This document shows, in pieces, positions 23,401 through 32,400 of a DNA stretch of 40,146 nt (positions are counted from its first letter, which is position 1; the number at the start of each line of letters is the position of its first letter). The translations under genes and the position numbers were made by a program. The stretch spans positions 6,148,690 through 6,188,835 of the forward strand of contig FN649741.1 in the NCBI GenBank assembly GCA_000310025.1, given 5' to 3'. This stretch comes from Ectocarpus siliculosus. Its lineage: Eukaryota; Sar; Phaeophyceae; Ectocarpales; Ectocarpaceae. The notes under the pieces were generated by a model. It did no database searches. It was not told where the DNA came from and saw only the letters and a list, made by a program, of their open reading frames with translations.

Positions 23401-25413
23401 TGCACGCTAACGGCAGAGGCCAACAACAAGGTCCTCGGCAAGCGGCTAGGGAAGGCCCTCGATGGGGTGAAGAAGGCCTTGGTCAAGCTCGACACGGCCG
23501 CGCTCTGGCCACTTCTCGAGGTAAGGAAGGGACCTCCGCTGCTGCCTGCCTCTCTTGTGTGTAGCGATCGGTGCCTTCGTCCTGCTCACGGGAAAAAGCA
23601 AGCATGACGTGGCGTTGGTTGCAGGTGATGCCTCGTAGCGGTGTATTTGGCCGTGTCGAAGTTGTTGCGTGTGGGTTTAATCGCATCTGTTTTGCAGCCC
23701 CTTACAAAAGTTGATTTGTATTTTGTCCATTTTCCGGGACATCTCACGATTTTTTCTTTCGGGGGAATACTCCCCGTCGCCGTCTGCGTTTTTACCAGTG
23801 TTGTGTTGTTTTTGTCGCCGTATGCATTCGCGCTCTCATCATTAAATGCTTTACTGTGTGTGCATTGGTCCATGTCTTATCTTGTGAATGTTTGGTACGT
23901 TTTCAGGGGGGCACCGTAGAAGTGGCGGGACATACCCTCTCCGCCGACGACCTGATGCTGAAGAGAGGGTTCAAGGGAGACACGAGCGTCTTCCAGGCCG
24001 CCGTGTCGGAGGACGGGAAGGTGATGGTGGTCCTCGACACGCGCAAGGACGAGAAGGTCTTGTCGCAGAAACTCGCTCGAGAGATCGTCAGCCGCATCCA
24101 GAAGCTCAGGAAGAAGTCCGGCCTCCAAGTCGGCGAAACAGTGGAGGTGTGTACTTGAAGTTTTCTTGGTTGGAATGGCATTCCCCCTTGACCCCTGTTG
24201 TCGTTATTGGCGTTTATATGTACCCTTTCCAGTCTCCCCTCAGCACCGCCTATGGTTTCGTGTGTGTCCCTACACGTTTATACTACGTGTATCTGGAGGG
24301 TAAGAGAGGGCATCGACGAAGGCGACGTGCACGCTGGTACCCCGTGTAGTGGAATCAGACGGACAACTTCTGTGTGCACATTGTGTCTTATTCTGTGATC
24401 GTCTTGACTGCTGTGTGCACATCGTGTGTCATTCTGTGATCGTCTTGTGGGTATGGCGAGAGATGTTCACGCAACAGGACAGACTGGTTATGTGCATCTC
24501 CTGGACATAATACTTTGCATCCACGCGGACCACCCCGTAACAAGTGTGTCGTCATTTTCCCTCATTCGCATCGGTTGACCCGCTTCTTTTTTTCTGCTTT
24601 CGCAGGTGTTCTTCCAGGACGACACCAAGGACGGCGTCGCGGGGGCAGCGGTGGCCGCCAACGCCGCTCTCGTCGCGGACGCCGTTCGATGTATGCCGCT
24701 GCCGGCCTCGAGGATGCCGGAGCACGCCGTCCCGCTGGGGCACGAGAGATTCTGCGCGTGCGGGGGGGACGACGGCAAGGGAGAAGAGGCCGCCGCCGAC
24801 CAGGAGCCTGATTTCACGGTGTTCTTGACACGGCCCTGCTTGTCGGTGGACCACGTGCGTTTTGTCGTGTTCCTCGGCTACTCTCGCGCTCACGTGTTTT
24901 GCTGAAGCTCTGCCCTAGTGGCCCTTTGCGTTTTTGTGGGGAGAACAAAAGTGTTTTTATTTTTGTTGTACGCGAGTCTTGCTGTCCTGGCTGTGTGGAG
25001 GCGTGAGATTTTCTCTGAAATCTGCTGCTTGCGTTTCATTTCACTTGCTGCGCTCGAGGAATTGTGGCTACCATCTACACAAGAGAACGTGAGTCACCCG
25101 TTCGGCGCGATTCGCGTGGCCTTTCACCTCACCCACCTCTTGCATCAAACAACCAACCCTAACCCTGGTCACCCCACACCTCCCGCAGGAGGCGATGGAC
25201 GCAAAGTGCGTCGCTGCGAAGGTTGATCCGGCCGTCGCGAGGCAGCTGCTGGCATCGCTCGACTACGACCGCGTTCGACGAGAAGGGAACGCCACGACGG
25301 TTTTGACAGTCGGAGAGGCGTGCGTGACGGTGGATCTCGGGGCGGACTACTTCCTCGACGCGCGAGAGGCCCTGCGGAAGCGATGTCCGGAGGACATGAA
25401 ATGGGCGTTGTGA
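5445..25413 (+). CDS. Isoleucyl-tRNA synthetase, cytosolic eukaryotic type (24 exons)
   Basis: It charges tRNA-Ile with isoleucine using ATP (EC 6.1.1.5) in the cytosol; no transit peptide is visible. Exons: 5445-5498, 6060-6186, 6484-6620, 6896-7027, 7314-7511, 8719-8810, 10612-10724, 12691-12833, 14351-14445, 14958-15077, 15719-15874, 16569-16707, 17172-17255, 17741-17863, 18205-18343, 18826-18995, 19393-19509, 19893-20037, 22006-22204, 22807-23002, 23371-23520, 23907-24146, 24606-24854, 25189-25413 (stop TGA). All introns are GT-AG, and the joined frame is open for 1180 codons, between the yeast (1072) and human (1262) enzymes. Class I signatures are PHYGH (HIGH box, residues about 53-57) and KMSKR (about 608-612). 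The editing domain has [11 protein letters not shown] (about 222-232) and GTGIVHQ (about 326-332). Two in-frame starts exist: 5445 is the first ATG, while 5466 has the better context and would remove 7 residues. The donor of exon 23 could instead be at 24846. About 82 percent of the span is intron. Confidence 0.95.
6060..7511 (+). other. Synthetase exons 2-5: Rossmann catalytic half with HIGH motif
   Basis: Exon 2 carries [18 protein letters not shown], the ATP-binding HIGH box in its eukaryotic HYGH form, preceded by the [10 protein letters not shown] strand. Exon 3 continues with [17 protein letters not shown] and [13 protein letters not shown]. Exon 4 has the conserved [15 protein letters not shown] segment, and exon 5 has [10 protein letters not shown] and [15 protein letters not shown]. 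These blocks follow the order known for eukaryotic IleRS. Introns 2 to 4 are short (297, 275 and 286 bp), and the Gly codon at the exon 2/3 junction is split after its first base. Confidence 0.93.
8155..8394. repeat. Dispersed repeat in intron 5 (paired with 9325-9562)
   Basis: About 240 bp starting GGCCGCCTATTAGAGTCACT and ending near ACCACGCCCGACATTT recur in intron 6 at 9325-9562 with scattered substitutions and a few indels. I see no terminal inverted repeats and no coding capacity. Its 3' third occurs a third time inside the tandem duplication at about 9924-10007. It looks like a short non-autonomous element or a segmental copy. Confidence 0.8.
9325..9562. repeat. Dispersed repeat in intron 6 (paired with 8155-8394)
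   Basis: This is the second copy of the element in intron 5, in the same orientation about 1.17 kb downstream, with exon 6 between the two. Differences include GTAAAG versus GAAAAG near the start and loss of a few bases around 9436-9475. Confidence 0.8.
9481..10368. repeat. Tandem duplication, unit 443 bp, two copies
   Basis: Positions 9481-9923 and 9924-10366 appear identical base for base on reading, for example ORF 9632-9817 versus 10075-10260, an offset of 443. Both copies start TGGGTGACATCTAAAGC and end CGTCATCATGTA, with a 2-base TG overlap at the junction. The duplication lies wholly within intron 6 and does not affect coding. Apparent identity means it is either very recent or an assembly artefact. 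Confidence 0.9.
11048..11158. repeat. 111-bp direct repeat, left copy, in intron 7
   Basis: The segment TGATGACGTTTATTCCCATA to CTGAGCGCC is repeated at 12005-12115 with a single C/T difference (11124 versus 12081). The copies lie 957 bp apart and bracket 846 bp of unrelated sequence. The arrangement is like short terminal direct repeats, but no primer-binding site, polypurine tract or clear target duplication is visible. Confidence 0.85.
12005..12115. repeat. 111-bp direct repeat, right copy, in intron 7
   Basis: Near-identical partner of 11048-11158 in the same orientation. The following bases (GCAGCC) differ from those after the left copy (TTCGTC), which marks the repeat end sharply. Confidence 0.85.
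13263..13343. repeat. 81-bp direct repeat, left copy, in intron 8
   Basis: The segment from CAGAATGAGGAAAACCACTC to GTAGGTTCTCTGACTGT recurs at 13482-13562 with no difference that I can see. The copies are 219 bp apart. Confidence 0.85.
13482..13562. repeat. 81-bp direct repeat, right copy, in intron 8
   Basis: Identical partner of 13263-13343 in the same orientation. Flanks differ on both sides, so the unit is well bounded. Confidence 0.85.
14316..14347. repeat. CGTTAT/CGCTAT hexamer microsatellite beside the exon 9 acceptor
   Basis: Five to six copies of a CGTTAT-like hexamer run directly into the TTAG acceptor of exon 9 (exon start 14351), so the repeat forms the pyrimidine-rich region in front of the splice site. 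Confidence 0.7.
16569..18343 (+). other. Synthetase exons 12-15: second half of catalytic domain with KMSKS motif
   Basis: Exon 12 has [19 protein letters not shown]. Exon 13 has [13 protein letters not shown], and exon 14 has [13 protein letters not shown] and [11 protein letters not shown]. Exon 15 begins [16 protein letters not shown] and ends with [21 protein letters not shown], where KMSKR is the flexible ATP-stabilising loop. Exons 13 and 14 are phase 0 at both ends. Exon 15 ends after the first base of an Asp codon that is completed in exon 16. Confidence 0.93.
18673..18809. repeat. Imperfect direct duplication at the 3' end of intron 15
   Basis: The segment 18673-18731 (CATCACCCCACTGCTGGGCA to CTCCACGGAACCCC) is repeated imperfectly at 18752-18809 (CATGACCCCACTACTTGCCA to CTCCACGGAACCCC). 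The second copy lies about 16 bases before the acceptor of exon 16 and is C-rich, so it supplies the pyrimidine tract. Confidence 0.65.
19776..19830 (+). repeat. Dispersed repeat, copy 2, in intron 17
   Basis: Inverted partner of 3689-3745, with TTCTTCACATTAAAAACTGT followed by TACCCAGTACC. It shows that intron 17 contains part of an interspersed repeat that also occurs upstream of the gene. Confidence 0.6.
20581..20677. repeat. Three-copy intronic repeat, copy A (intron 18)
   Basis: The unit is about 90-97 bp. It contains ATGACTTCTGTGACACTCGG, then CCGCTGATAACGG, CTGTCGAGAA and a terminal TCTGAGG. Copies B (about 21064-21160) and C (about 21394-21485) lie further along the same intron in the same orientation. 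Identity is high but not complete, which implies older copies than the 443-bp duplication. Confidence 0.8.
21064..21160. repeat. Three-copy intronic repeat, copy B (intron 18)
   Basis: It differs from copy A mainly at GATAACGGACCACTG (A has GATAACGGCTCTCTG) and in the variable 12 bases before the shared TCTGAGG end. The start shares TTGCCG with copy A. Confidence 0.8.
21394..21485. repeat. Three-copy intronic repeat, copy C (intron 18)
   Basis: It shares TGATGATTTGC with copy B and GATAACGGCTCTCTG with copy A, and ends in TCTGAGG. The mosaic of shared differences suggests that the three copies arose from each other within the intron. Confidence 0.8.
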
Positions 25414-27676
25414 TTGAAGAAATTGCGGGAGATGGGGCGTGATGCTTCGTACTAGTTGTGTTACCGTAGAGTAGCTCACTCACCCAGCCGTGTGTTCGCT
25501 GCCTTAGCACGTGTGAGATCTCGTCTATCGGTTTTTCCTGTCGTGCGGTTCGGACGCGGCTACGCGGACGAGGGTGCGCGATGGCTGTGTTTCGTCTCTC
25601 GGTGGACGTGCGAGGGGTGCCGGTGTTGTCCATCCAGTCATTTTCACCAGCTCGCGAGTATGGTTTGTACACATGCATGTGCGACGGTGGTGTATTGTTT
25701 CTGGCGTTGCTACCGCCGTTGTTGAAGATTGTTTTTTGGTGTTGCAGGTATATCATTTGGGTGTGTGGGTAGATGTAATAGTGAGCTGTGGCGGCAGGCA
25801 CCATTCCCAGCCGGAGTTGGCCTGACAAAGCGCTTCCACAATCGGTCATGATCGCTGCAACGGCTGGCTTGTCCGTTGCGCATATTGAAGACGATCTTTC
25901 ATCCAGGCCAGAATTGTAGCCTCGCAGCCCCGCGTTTCGTCTAGACATGAGAGGCAGGGGATATCACCGCACATCGCCATCAACCAAGTACATGCGCGCA
26001 ACATCGTATGCCAGGGGCTTCGCAGAATGATGCCTCACACCCTGCTGAAAGGCGCAGAATACGCGACGTGTCCTGATTCCACATTATAGAGGTTGAGGAG
26101 AGTTCGCCTCCATCGAAACATTTCGGCTGCAGTCAAGGGCGCCCTGAGAGCAATTTCCACCCTTCGCTCGGGCGCACCCCCCTTTTGTTCGGGAATTGTC
26201 CGGCGACTCTTAGTACAACGTTTCTAAAGGGGGACCAACCGTGCTCACGTCCGCGTGTGGTACGAGAGTGGATCCTCTCCCTCGCCAACACCCAGTCATG
26301 ATCACCGCACGTGTAGTACATGCCGTAATGTTTTTCGGTCACTGCGGCTGGGGGTCAATACCAAGGTGTCTTGGGACGAGGGTTTCGGAAACCAACATAC
26401 TCGGAGCGTTCGGCTGCTTTCGAAAATAATAACCGAAAGGAGGGCAGCCAGCAACACAACATCGGATGACAGGAACCGACCGGGCTGGCTTGCGCCAAAA
26501 AAAAAACGGTACACACATAGTTTCCGCACGGAGGAGCGCGATTCGGGCTTCGGGCTTTCTCCAGCGTTTCAAACCCATGCACTGGACTACAAAGTATTGT
26601 TCGGTTGGGAAATAACGCAAATCACGTATCGGATATATCGGCTCATGCACAAGAGAAAGCGATCATCAAGCAGCCACGACACGAACGAACCAAGAAAAGA
26701 AGGAAATCAGGCCGGAATGACATGGAGCACCATTACCTCGCCTCCTCCGTGATAAACGGTGTGGGCACTACACTTCACGACTACTTCAATAGCAGCTGCT
26801 AGCCCAAACTTGGCTAGGCAAACAAGGAAATACTCGACGGCGGCGACTCCGTGCTTTGGGGGAACCGAAACGAACACGTACACACCTATGACGTATGTTC
26901 TACTACTTGACGGTACGCGCAACAAATTTACCCCTCCCTCCACATCACCACATTAATTACATGCAAAGAGGCGACAGACGGTTTCTTCGTGGCACAGAAA
27001 TACCTCCTCCGTACGTCGGAAAAAGCAAAACAAACTGCTACATGCTCCTACGTTGCGCTTTGCAGCAGGCAAGCCGACCCTACCACCAACTCCTTGTGTG
27101 ATGTTGGTGAGAAAGAAAGTTCCCGCACAACAGCGATCAGTGAAAGGGACCGAACGCACGCTTGTTTCTGAATCCAATCTGGGTCAGGTCGCGAGGTCAA
27201 ACATTTATTTCCGTTTTTTACATGTTGCAGCTATCGTCTAGGAGCAGGAGCAGCCACTTCATCATGACGACGATAAGGGTTCCTATTCTCCACCGTTCGA
27301 TCGCAAAATTCGGATATAAATAAATGTTGTCCTGCAAGCGACAAGAAGGACTGATGAAGCAACAACCACGCCAAGAATCGAGAGAAAATAAGTAAAACGG
27401 GATTGGGCCGGCATCACACGAGCGTCATCACCTCCGTGTTGAATGGAGGGCATTGCTAAACAAAGGCGCAAAATAGGCCGCCACAAGGAAAACTTCTTAC
27501 AACATCTTCTTTGGTCCACAGTGCAGAGCCCCCATGCACTTCCTAAGAAAGTCGCAAAACTTGTGATTGAGTGTCTAAATGTTTACAGAACGTACAAAAT
27601 TGGTAGCGCAAGGCTCTCTTGGGGATGAAAGAAAACGGAAAACAAAACCGGATGCGGTGGTTTCGGCGGGCACTTG
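25414..27676. other. Convergent intergenic spacer, no gene recognised
   Basis: This spacer lies between the 3' ends of the synthetase (+) and the secreted-protein gene (-) and must hold both 3' untranslated regions. I see no AATAAA close behind the synthetase stop. A plus-strand AATAAA lies at about 27319 and is not placed to serve either gene. Open frames here (for example 26255-26752) have no ATG at their left end and no recognisable domain. Confidence 0.5.
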
Positions 27677-28837
27677 CTAAAATATGTCCTCAGCCTTGAC
27701 GCCCCAGACGAAATCCCCTCTTCGGGACACTTCGATCCCCTCCTCGGTCACTTGGAGTTCGTAGCTAGGGTCGGTTCTCCGAAAGCCAAAATATGATGGC
27801 CCCTTCTTGCGCAGAACGACGGTGCCGTCGACCGATACCTCCTGTGAGGTGAATATTGTAGGGGGTACCGAACACGAACAAGACGGTTGATAAGGGGAAG
27901 TGTTCGGGGACATGGTTCTCTGTAGGTAGTGTTGGCGGGGGAGAAGTTCTTCGTTTTCCTATGATTCCTTCTGCCGCTGCGTCTGACTTCTACCACCGAA
28001 CGTGCTCAAAGCAGAGAAGGGGAGCGCACCGACCAACGGAGGGGGGATACGCTAGTTACCAGGCGCGAGGGGGGAGGGGGCATATGGTGAGATGAATCGA
28101 GAAAAAGAGGCAAGAACTCCGCCCGTTTGGACCAACTCATAGTCATGAGGAACCATCCCGACCAACATCTAGCTAACGAACCCTGACACTCCAGCTATAA
28201 GGCTCTTGCTTTCCTCCAACGCACCAAGATACCCTTGCTGGTGAGCTTCAGCGTGGCCTCCCCCAGGTGGGCCTCCGCGCGGTCCCGTGCTCGCCGGTGG
28301 AGGAAGCCGCGCTTCCCAAACGGCAAGAAGCCCATAAAGGTGGACATCTTGGACTTTTTAAGTGTCCGACCCTCACGCAAAGCATTCTTCTTCACCAACC
28401 TCCGCAGGATGATTTCGGAACGAAAGTCCTCGGCCTTGGCCATCAGTCGCTCGTTGGCAGCGAGGAGGGTCAGCCGCTTCTGCGGGAGGGAACCCGTTGC
28501 CCGCCCTTCCTCATCCCGGGGCACCCTTCCGGTGGAGGTTGCGAACACTACGGAGCCATCGGCGGGCGCGGCGTAAACCATCTCTGTCTTCCGCGGGCTC
28601 AGCAGTTTGCCGAACAATACCTCCCCGACCCTCAAGACTGTGTCCTTGTGGAACTGCTGGTCGGGCGGGGAGTACGAGTTGCCGTTACCGTTGCCGTTAC
28701 CGTTGCCGTTGCCGTTGTCGCTACCGTTGCCGTTGCCGTTGCTGTTGCCGTTGCCGTTGCCGTTATCGTTGCGGTCGTTGTTGTTGTTGTTGTGGCTGTT
28801 GTGACCGTTGTGATTGTTGTTGTGGCTGTTCTGGCCG

Positions 28838-28884
<47 letters not shown>

Positions 28885-29379
28885 GCTGGCGTTACCGTGG
28901 CCGTTGTTGTTGTCGCTGGTACCGTCGCGGTTGTTGTCGCGCTTGCCTTGCTTCGTCTTCACCGTCCACGAGTTCGGAACTGGCACTGGTGCCTCGCCCG
29001 CTCCAGACGAAGTCTTACCGGAACCAGCGGTGGCAGTGGTAGTGGTGTGCGCAGAAATGGCATTGGCGCCAGCGGTGGTATCCTCGCCGTCGCCGTCGGT
29101 AGAGGCAGCTGCAGCAGCAGTAGCGGAAGAAGGCGCGCTATTGGGGGCGGTGGGTGACGCGGACGTGACGTCGGCGATTTCTGGTTTCGCAGCAGAAACG
29201 GGAATGACGCTGGCGTCAGCGGTGGCCTCGTGGTAGTTGCCGTCCGAGGCAGCAGCAGAAGGAGTGGGGGGAAAAGGCGGGCTTTCGAGGGCGGTGGGGT
29301 ACGCGGACGTGGCGTCGGTGATTGCTGGTTGAGCCGCAGAAACGGGAATGGCGTTGGCGGCAGCGGTAGTCTTGTCGTT

Positions 29380-29421
<42 letters not shown>

Positions 29422-32400
29422 GTGGAAAGGCATGCTGGCCGGGGCGGTGGGTGACGCGGCCGTGGCGTCGGCGATTTCTGGTTGGGTGGCAGAAACGGGA
29501 GTGACGTTGGCGCCAGCGGTGGTTGTGTCGCCATCATTGTCGTTAGGAGCGGCAGCAGTGGAAGGTGCATTTTGCTGGGCGGTCTGAGAGAAGTGCTTCT
29601 CGTCGGTTACTGGTTCGGCGGCGACGTCAAGCTCGGAGTTGCGCTCGATGTTGCTCTTTGCACGGTGGATGGCCAGCTTGCGCCTCAGCTCGGGGTCGTT
29701 GGAAATCTCTGTCTCGGCAGGGTCGGCCTCGCTCTAAAGTTTCTTGGATTTGCGCGGTACGTGGAGGGGGGGGGTGTGCAGGATAGAGAGAGATAGACAC
29801 AGGGGGAGAGAGCGTGGGGATGGCAAGTCAGCGCCTTTGTCGTGCAAACAGCCGTATTATAGATATATGCATGCAAGCAGTGGCAAGTTTCTTTCAACAT
29901 TTTCTTGTCGAGGGAGCGGGCACACCACAAGGTGGTGGCCGTGGCGGAGGTGAGAACCTTGCCGTTCGAAACTGGATCTGGATTCTCCTATTGGACAAAT
30001 TTCTTAGAACAAGTTACATGGAGGAACGCCATGTACTTGGATGGGATCGCCGCCTTCCGAAGACGGGACAGACTGTATCGTAATCGCTACCATATTTCTT
30101 TGGATAAACGTTGACAGAGACGGCCCTCCTCGCGAAATACTGCATACTGCAACAGCTAGAAGTTCATCAGGGCCTCCCCGCCCAATGAGCGAGCTTGAGA
30201 AAGAGGATACTCTCGAAACTCAACCCCGACGTGCCTCTCCCTAAGAAAATGTAAGAAATCAATGCTTGTACCTTGTCGGCCGCAGCAGGGTCGGCAACGA
30301 CGACCGACGTTGCCGTGTACCGCATGACCGCCTTCGCCGACCTCACAGAGCCTTGACTTTCGAGAGAGACGACACCGTGATCATCCACCTGTGCATGTGA
30401 GACGACCAAGACAGTAGCAGGAGCAGCAGCAGGATCAGCGGCAGGAGAGGTAACTGATCATGTCGTTCTCGTTGCTAATGACGACGATGTAGTCTATATG
30501 TTTACACAAGGATATAGCAAGAAACATCTCTACCCTCGAGTTGTTTCAAGATGGCGCTTGTGCATGTGTTAGCCGTGACAACACGCAGCGGGTGCACACT
30601 TAAAATACGCACATCGTCACGGAGCCAAATCTGCCGGGGCGACATGTTTTTCTAATGCGAAGATAACCACAATAAACAATAAATAGTCTTGTAATTGGGG
30701 CAAATCAGGTTTTTGCAAGCCCTGTGCGACACTCCAATCTATCTTGGCAGGAGGGGGGGCTACTCAAGGCAGCGCTGGAACACATGGCGGCGTCTTTGGC
30801 ATGTTTTACATTCATTCATCCTGCTTCATGCTCACCAGAAGTCCATGGAGGTGTTCCGGGAGCCACTTGGTCACCTCGAACACGACGCTACCATGCACCC
30901 GAAGGATGGGTTGTTGCATCTTCTGTCCAAGGGTTATTGAAATACGGCAACAAACGGCAGTGCGGTGTCATAGACCACTAGCTGCCTGACAGGAATTTCA
31001 AGAAGGAAGCACCTACCGGAGAAAACGAAAGACTTAAAAACCTAAGCTGTCGCTATGTAGGGTACAGTAGTTCGTACGTAGACTCCAAAGCAAACGATGT
31101 GGGATGGATGTGGTACCAACTGCTGTTGTTGGATTGATAGGTTTCTTCACCCTGATGTGCGATGTGCATTACTGTACTGACCTCGCCCCTCATGTACACG
31201 GTAGGCGCGCGGACCGTGAGTTGTGCCGCAGGGTGCACCACCAGGGTGAGGCCCGTCGTGTCCAATGACGCGTGAGACTTGACGACCGTGTTGCCCGTGA
31301 TGGCAATCGTCTGGGTGTACATCAAAGCGAGGTTAACAATGAGGAGGGAGGACCACGCCCTGTGGATAAGATCATTACTGTACATTCTCTGCACGGCAAT
31401 ATGAGGTCGGTTCGGACAAGCGAACGCCCCCTTGAAACATGCATTGAAGAGATCATGAGATCGACTCCCGGCAGAATAACTTTTTTTCCAAAATAGCATT
31501 TTTTTGTCACCAAAAAATATTTCTTCCCGTTGTCCCGTCGTGTCTGTTCTTCCAAGTGTCTCATTTTCGCCGCCCTGACGTTTTGATCCCGGTCAAGAGC
31601 AAAGATATAGGATCAACAATTGAAAACGGCGGTCAACTGATAGCTTAAGTCGTCATGATTACAAAGCAAAAAAAAAACGGGAAAAACTCTATTTCTCTTC
31701 CTACCCTTCTATTTTCATGTACTCCCCAAACAAACCCAAAAACAATTACTTAAATTATTTAAATCAAACACCCCTATATTTATTTGTTTTTTTGTGGCCG
31801 TACGGGAGAAAAAAACATAATAAAAATTCCTTGTGACAAAATTCGCTTGCGACCATGATTGCCGGAGTTAATTTTCTCAAAAGAGGGAGTGGCACAAGAA
31901 TATCCCCGAGTTTCCCTATCGGAGCGTTTATCCGGTCCGAGCATGCAAAAAAAAAAATCTTAAAAGGAACACCTGACCACCTAAACTACGAACCGACCTT
32001 CCTTATATTCCCGGATTTCCCAACCGACCTTATATTATTGCCCTGCAGAGGGAGTAGACAACATAATGATACAAAACATATACAATGCTAAGACAATAAT
32101 GTATGAAGACAGGTCTGCTAGTCTACAGGAGGAGCGTGGAGTGAGCGTTGGCGAGATTGCAAAAATTTATCGAGAAAGCAAAACAATGTATAATGTATCG
32201 CGCTTACAATACTAGTAATAATAACATAGTATGCATAACATGTCAAATGTTATATTTTCCTTCATTGTTAGCATTGTTCATGCTGCCCGACGCGACCGAC
32301 CCCAAACAAACTCGCATTACAGTAGACACCTGACCGAGAGGAATATGCCATTTCTTGAAATAAAATAATCGTCCCATCCAACAACCAACTGAACATTCGC

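Larger units (their letters stand above)
18826..25413 (+). other. Synthetase exons 16-24: anticodon-binding and C-terminal domains
   Basis: Exon 16 has [18 protein letters not shown] and [11 protein letters not shown], which open the helical anticodon-binding domain. Exon 18 has [16 protein letters not shown] and [15 protein letters not shown]. Exon 19 completes the block with [15 protein letters not shown], joined across the 1968-bp intron 18 with no change in spacing relative to the human enzyme. Exons 20 to 22 match the eukaryotic C-terminal extension: [18 protein letters not shown] in exon 21, and an [15 protein letters not shown] helix in exon 22. Exons 23 and 24 are the least conserved. 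They end at TGA 25411-25413 after a segment ending DMKWAL. Confidence 0.9.

Noticed and set aside
25151-25172. Telomere-like CCCTAA motif (AACCAACCCTAACCCTGG)
   Set aside because: There are fewer than two full repeats, inside the pyrimidine-rich end of intron 23, so it is better explained as part of the splice acceptor region.
25169-25948. Minus-strand open frame of 259 codons
   Set aside because: It lies antisense across the last exon of the synthetase, whose sense frame is supported by exon structure and alignment, and it shows no domain.
26255-26752. Plus-strand frame of 165 codons in the convergent spacer
   Set aside because: The frame begins at GTG rather than ATG, has no splice context or domain, and lies where 3' untranslated regions are expected.
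28267-29157. Plus-strand frame of 296 codons with long Val and Ala/Val runs
   Set aside because: It is the antisense reading of the GTT and GNN microsatellites in exon 4 of the secreted-protein gene; the runs are an artefact of the repeats.
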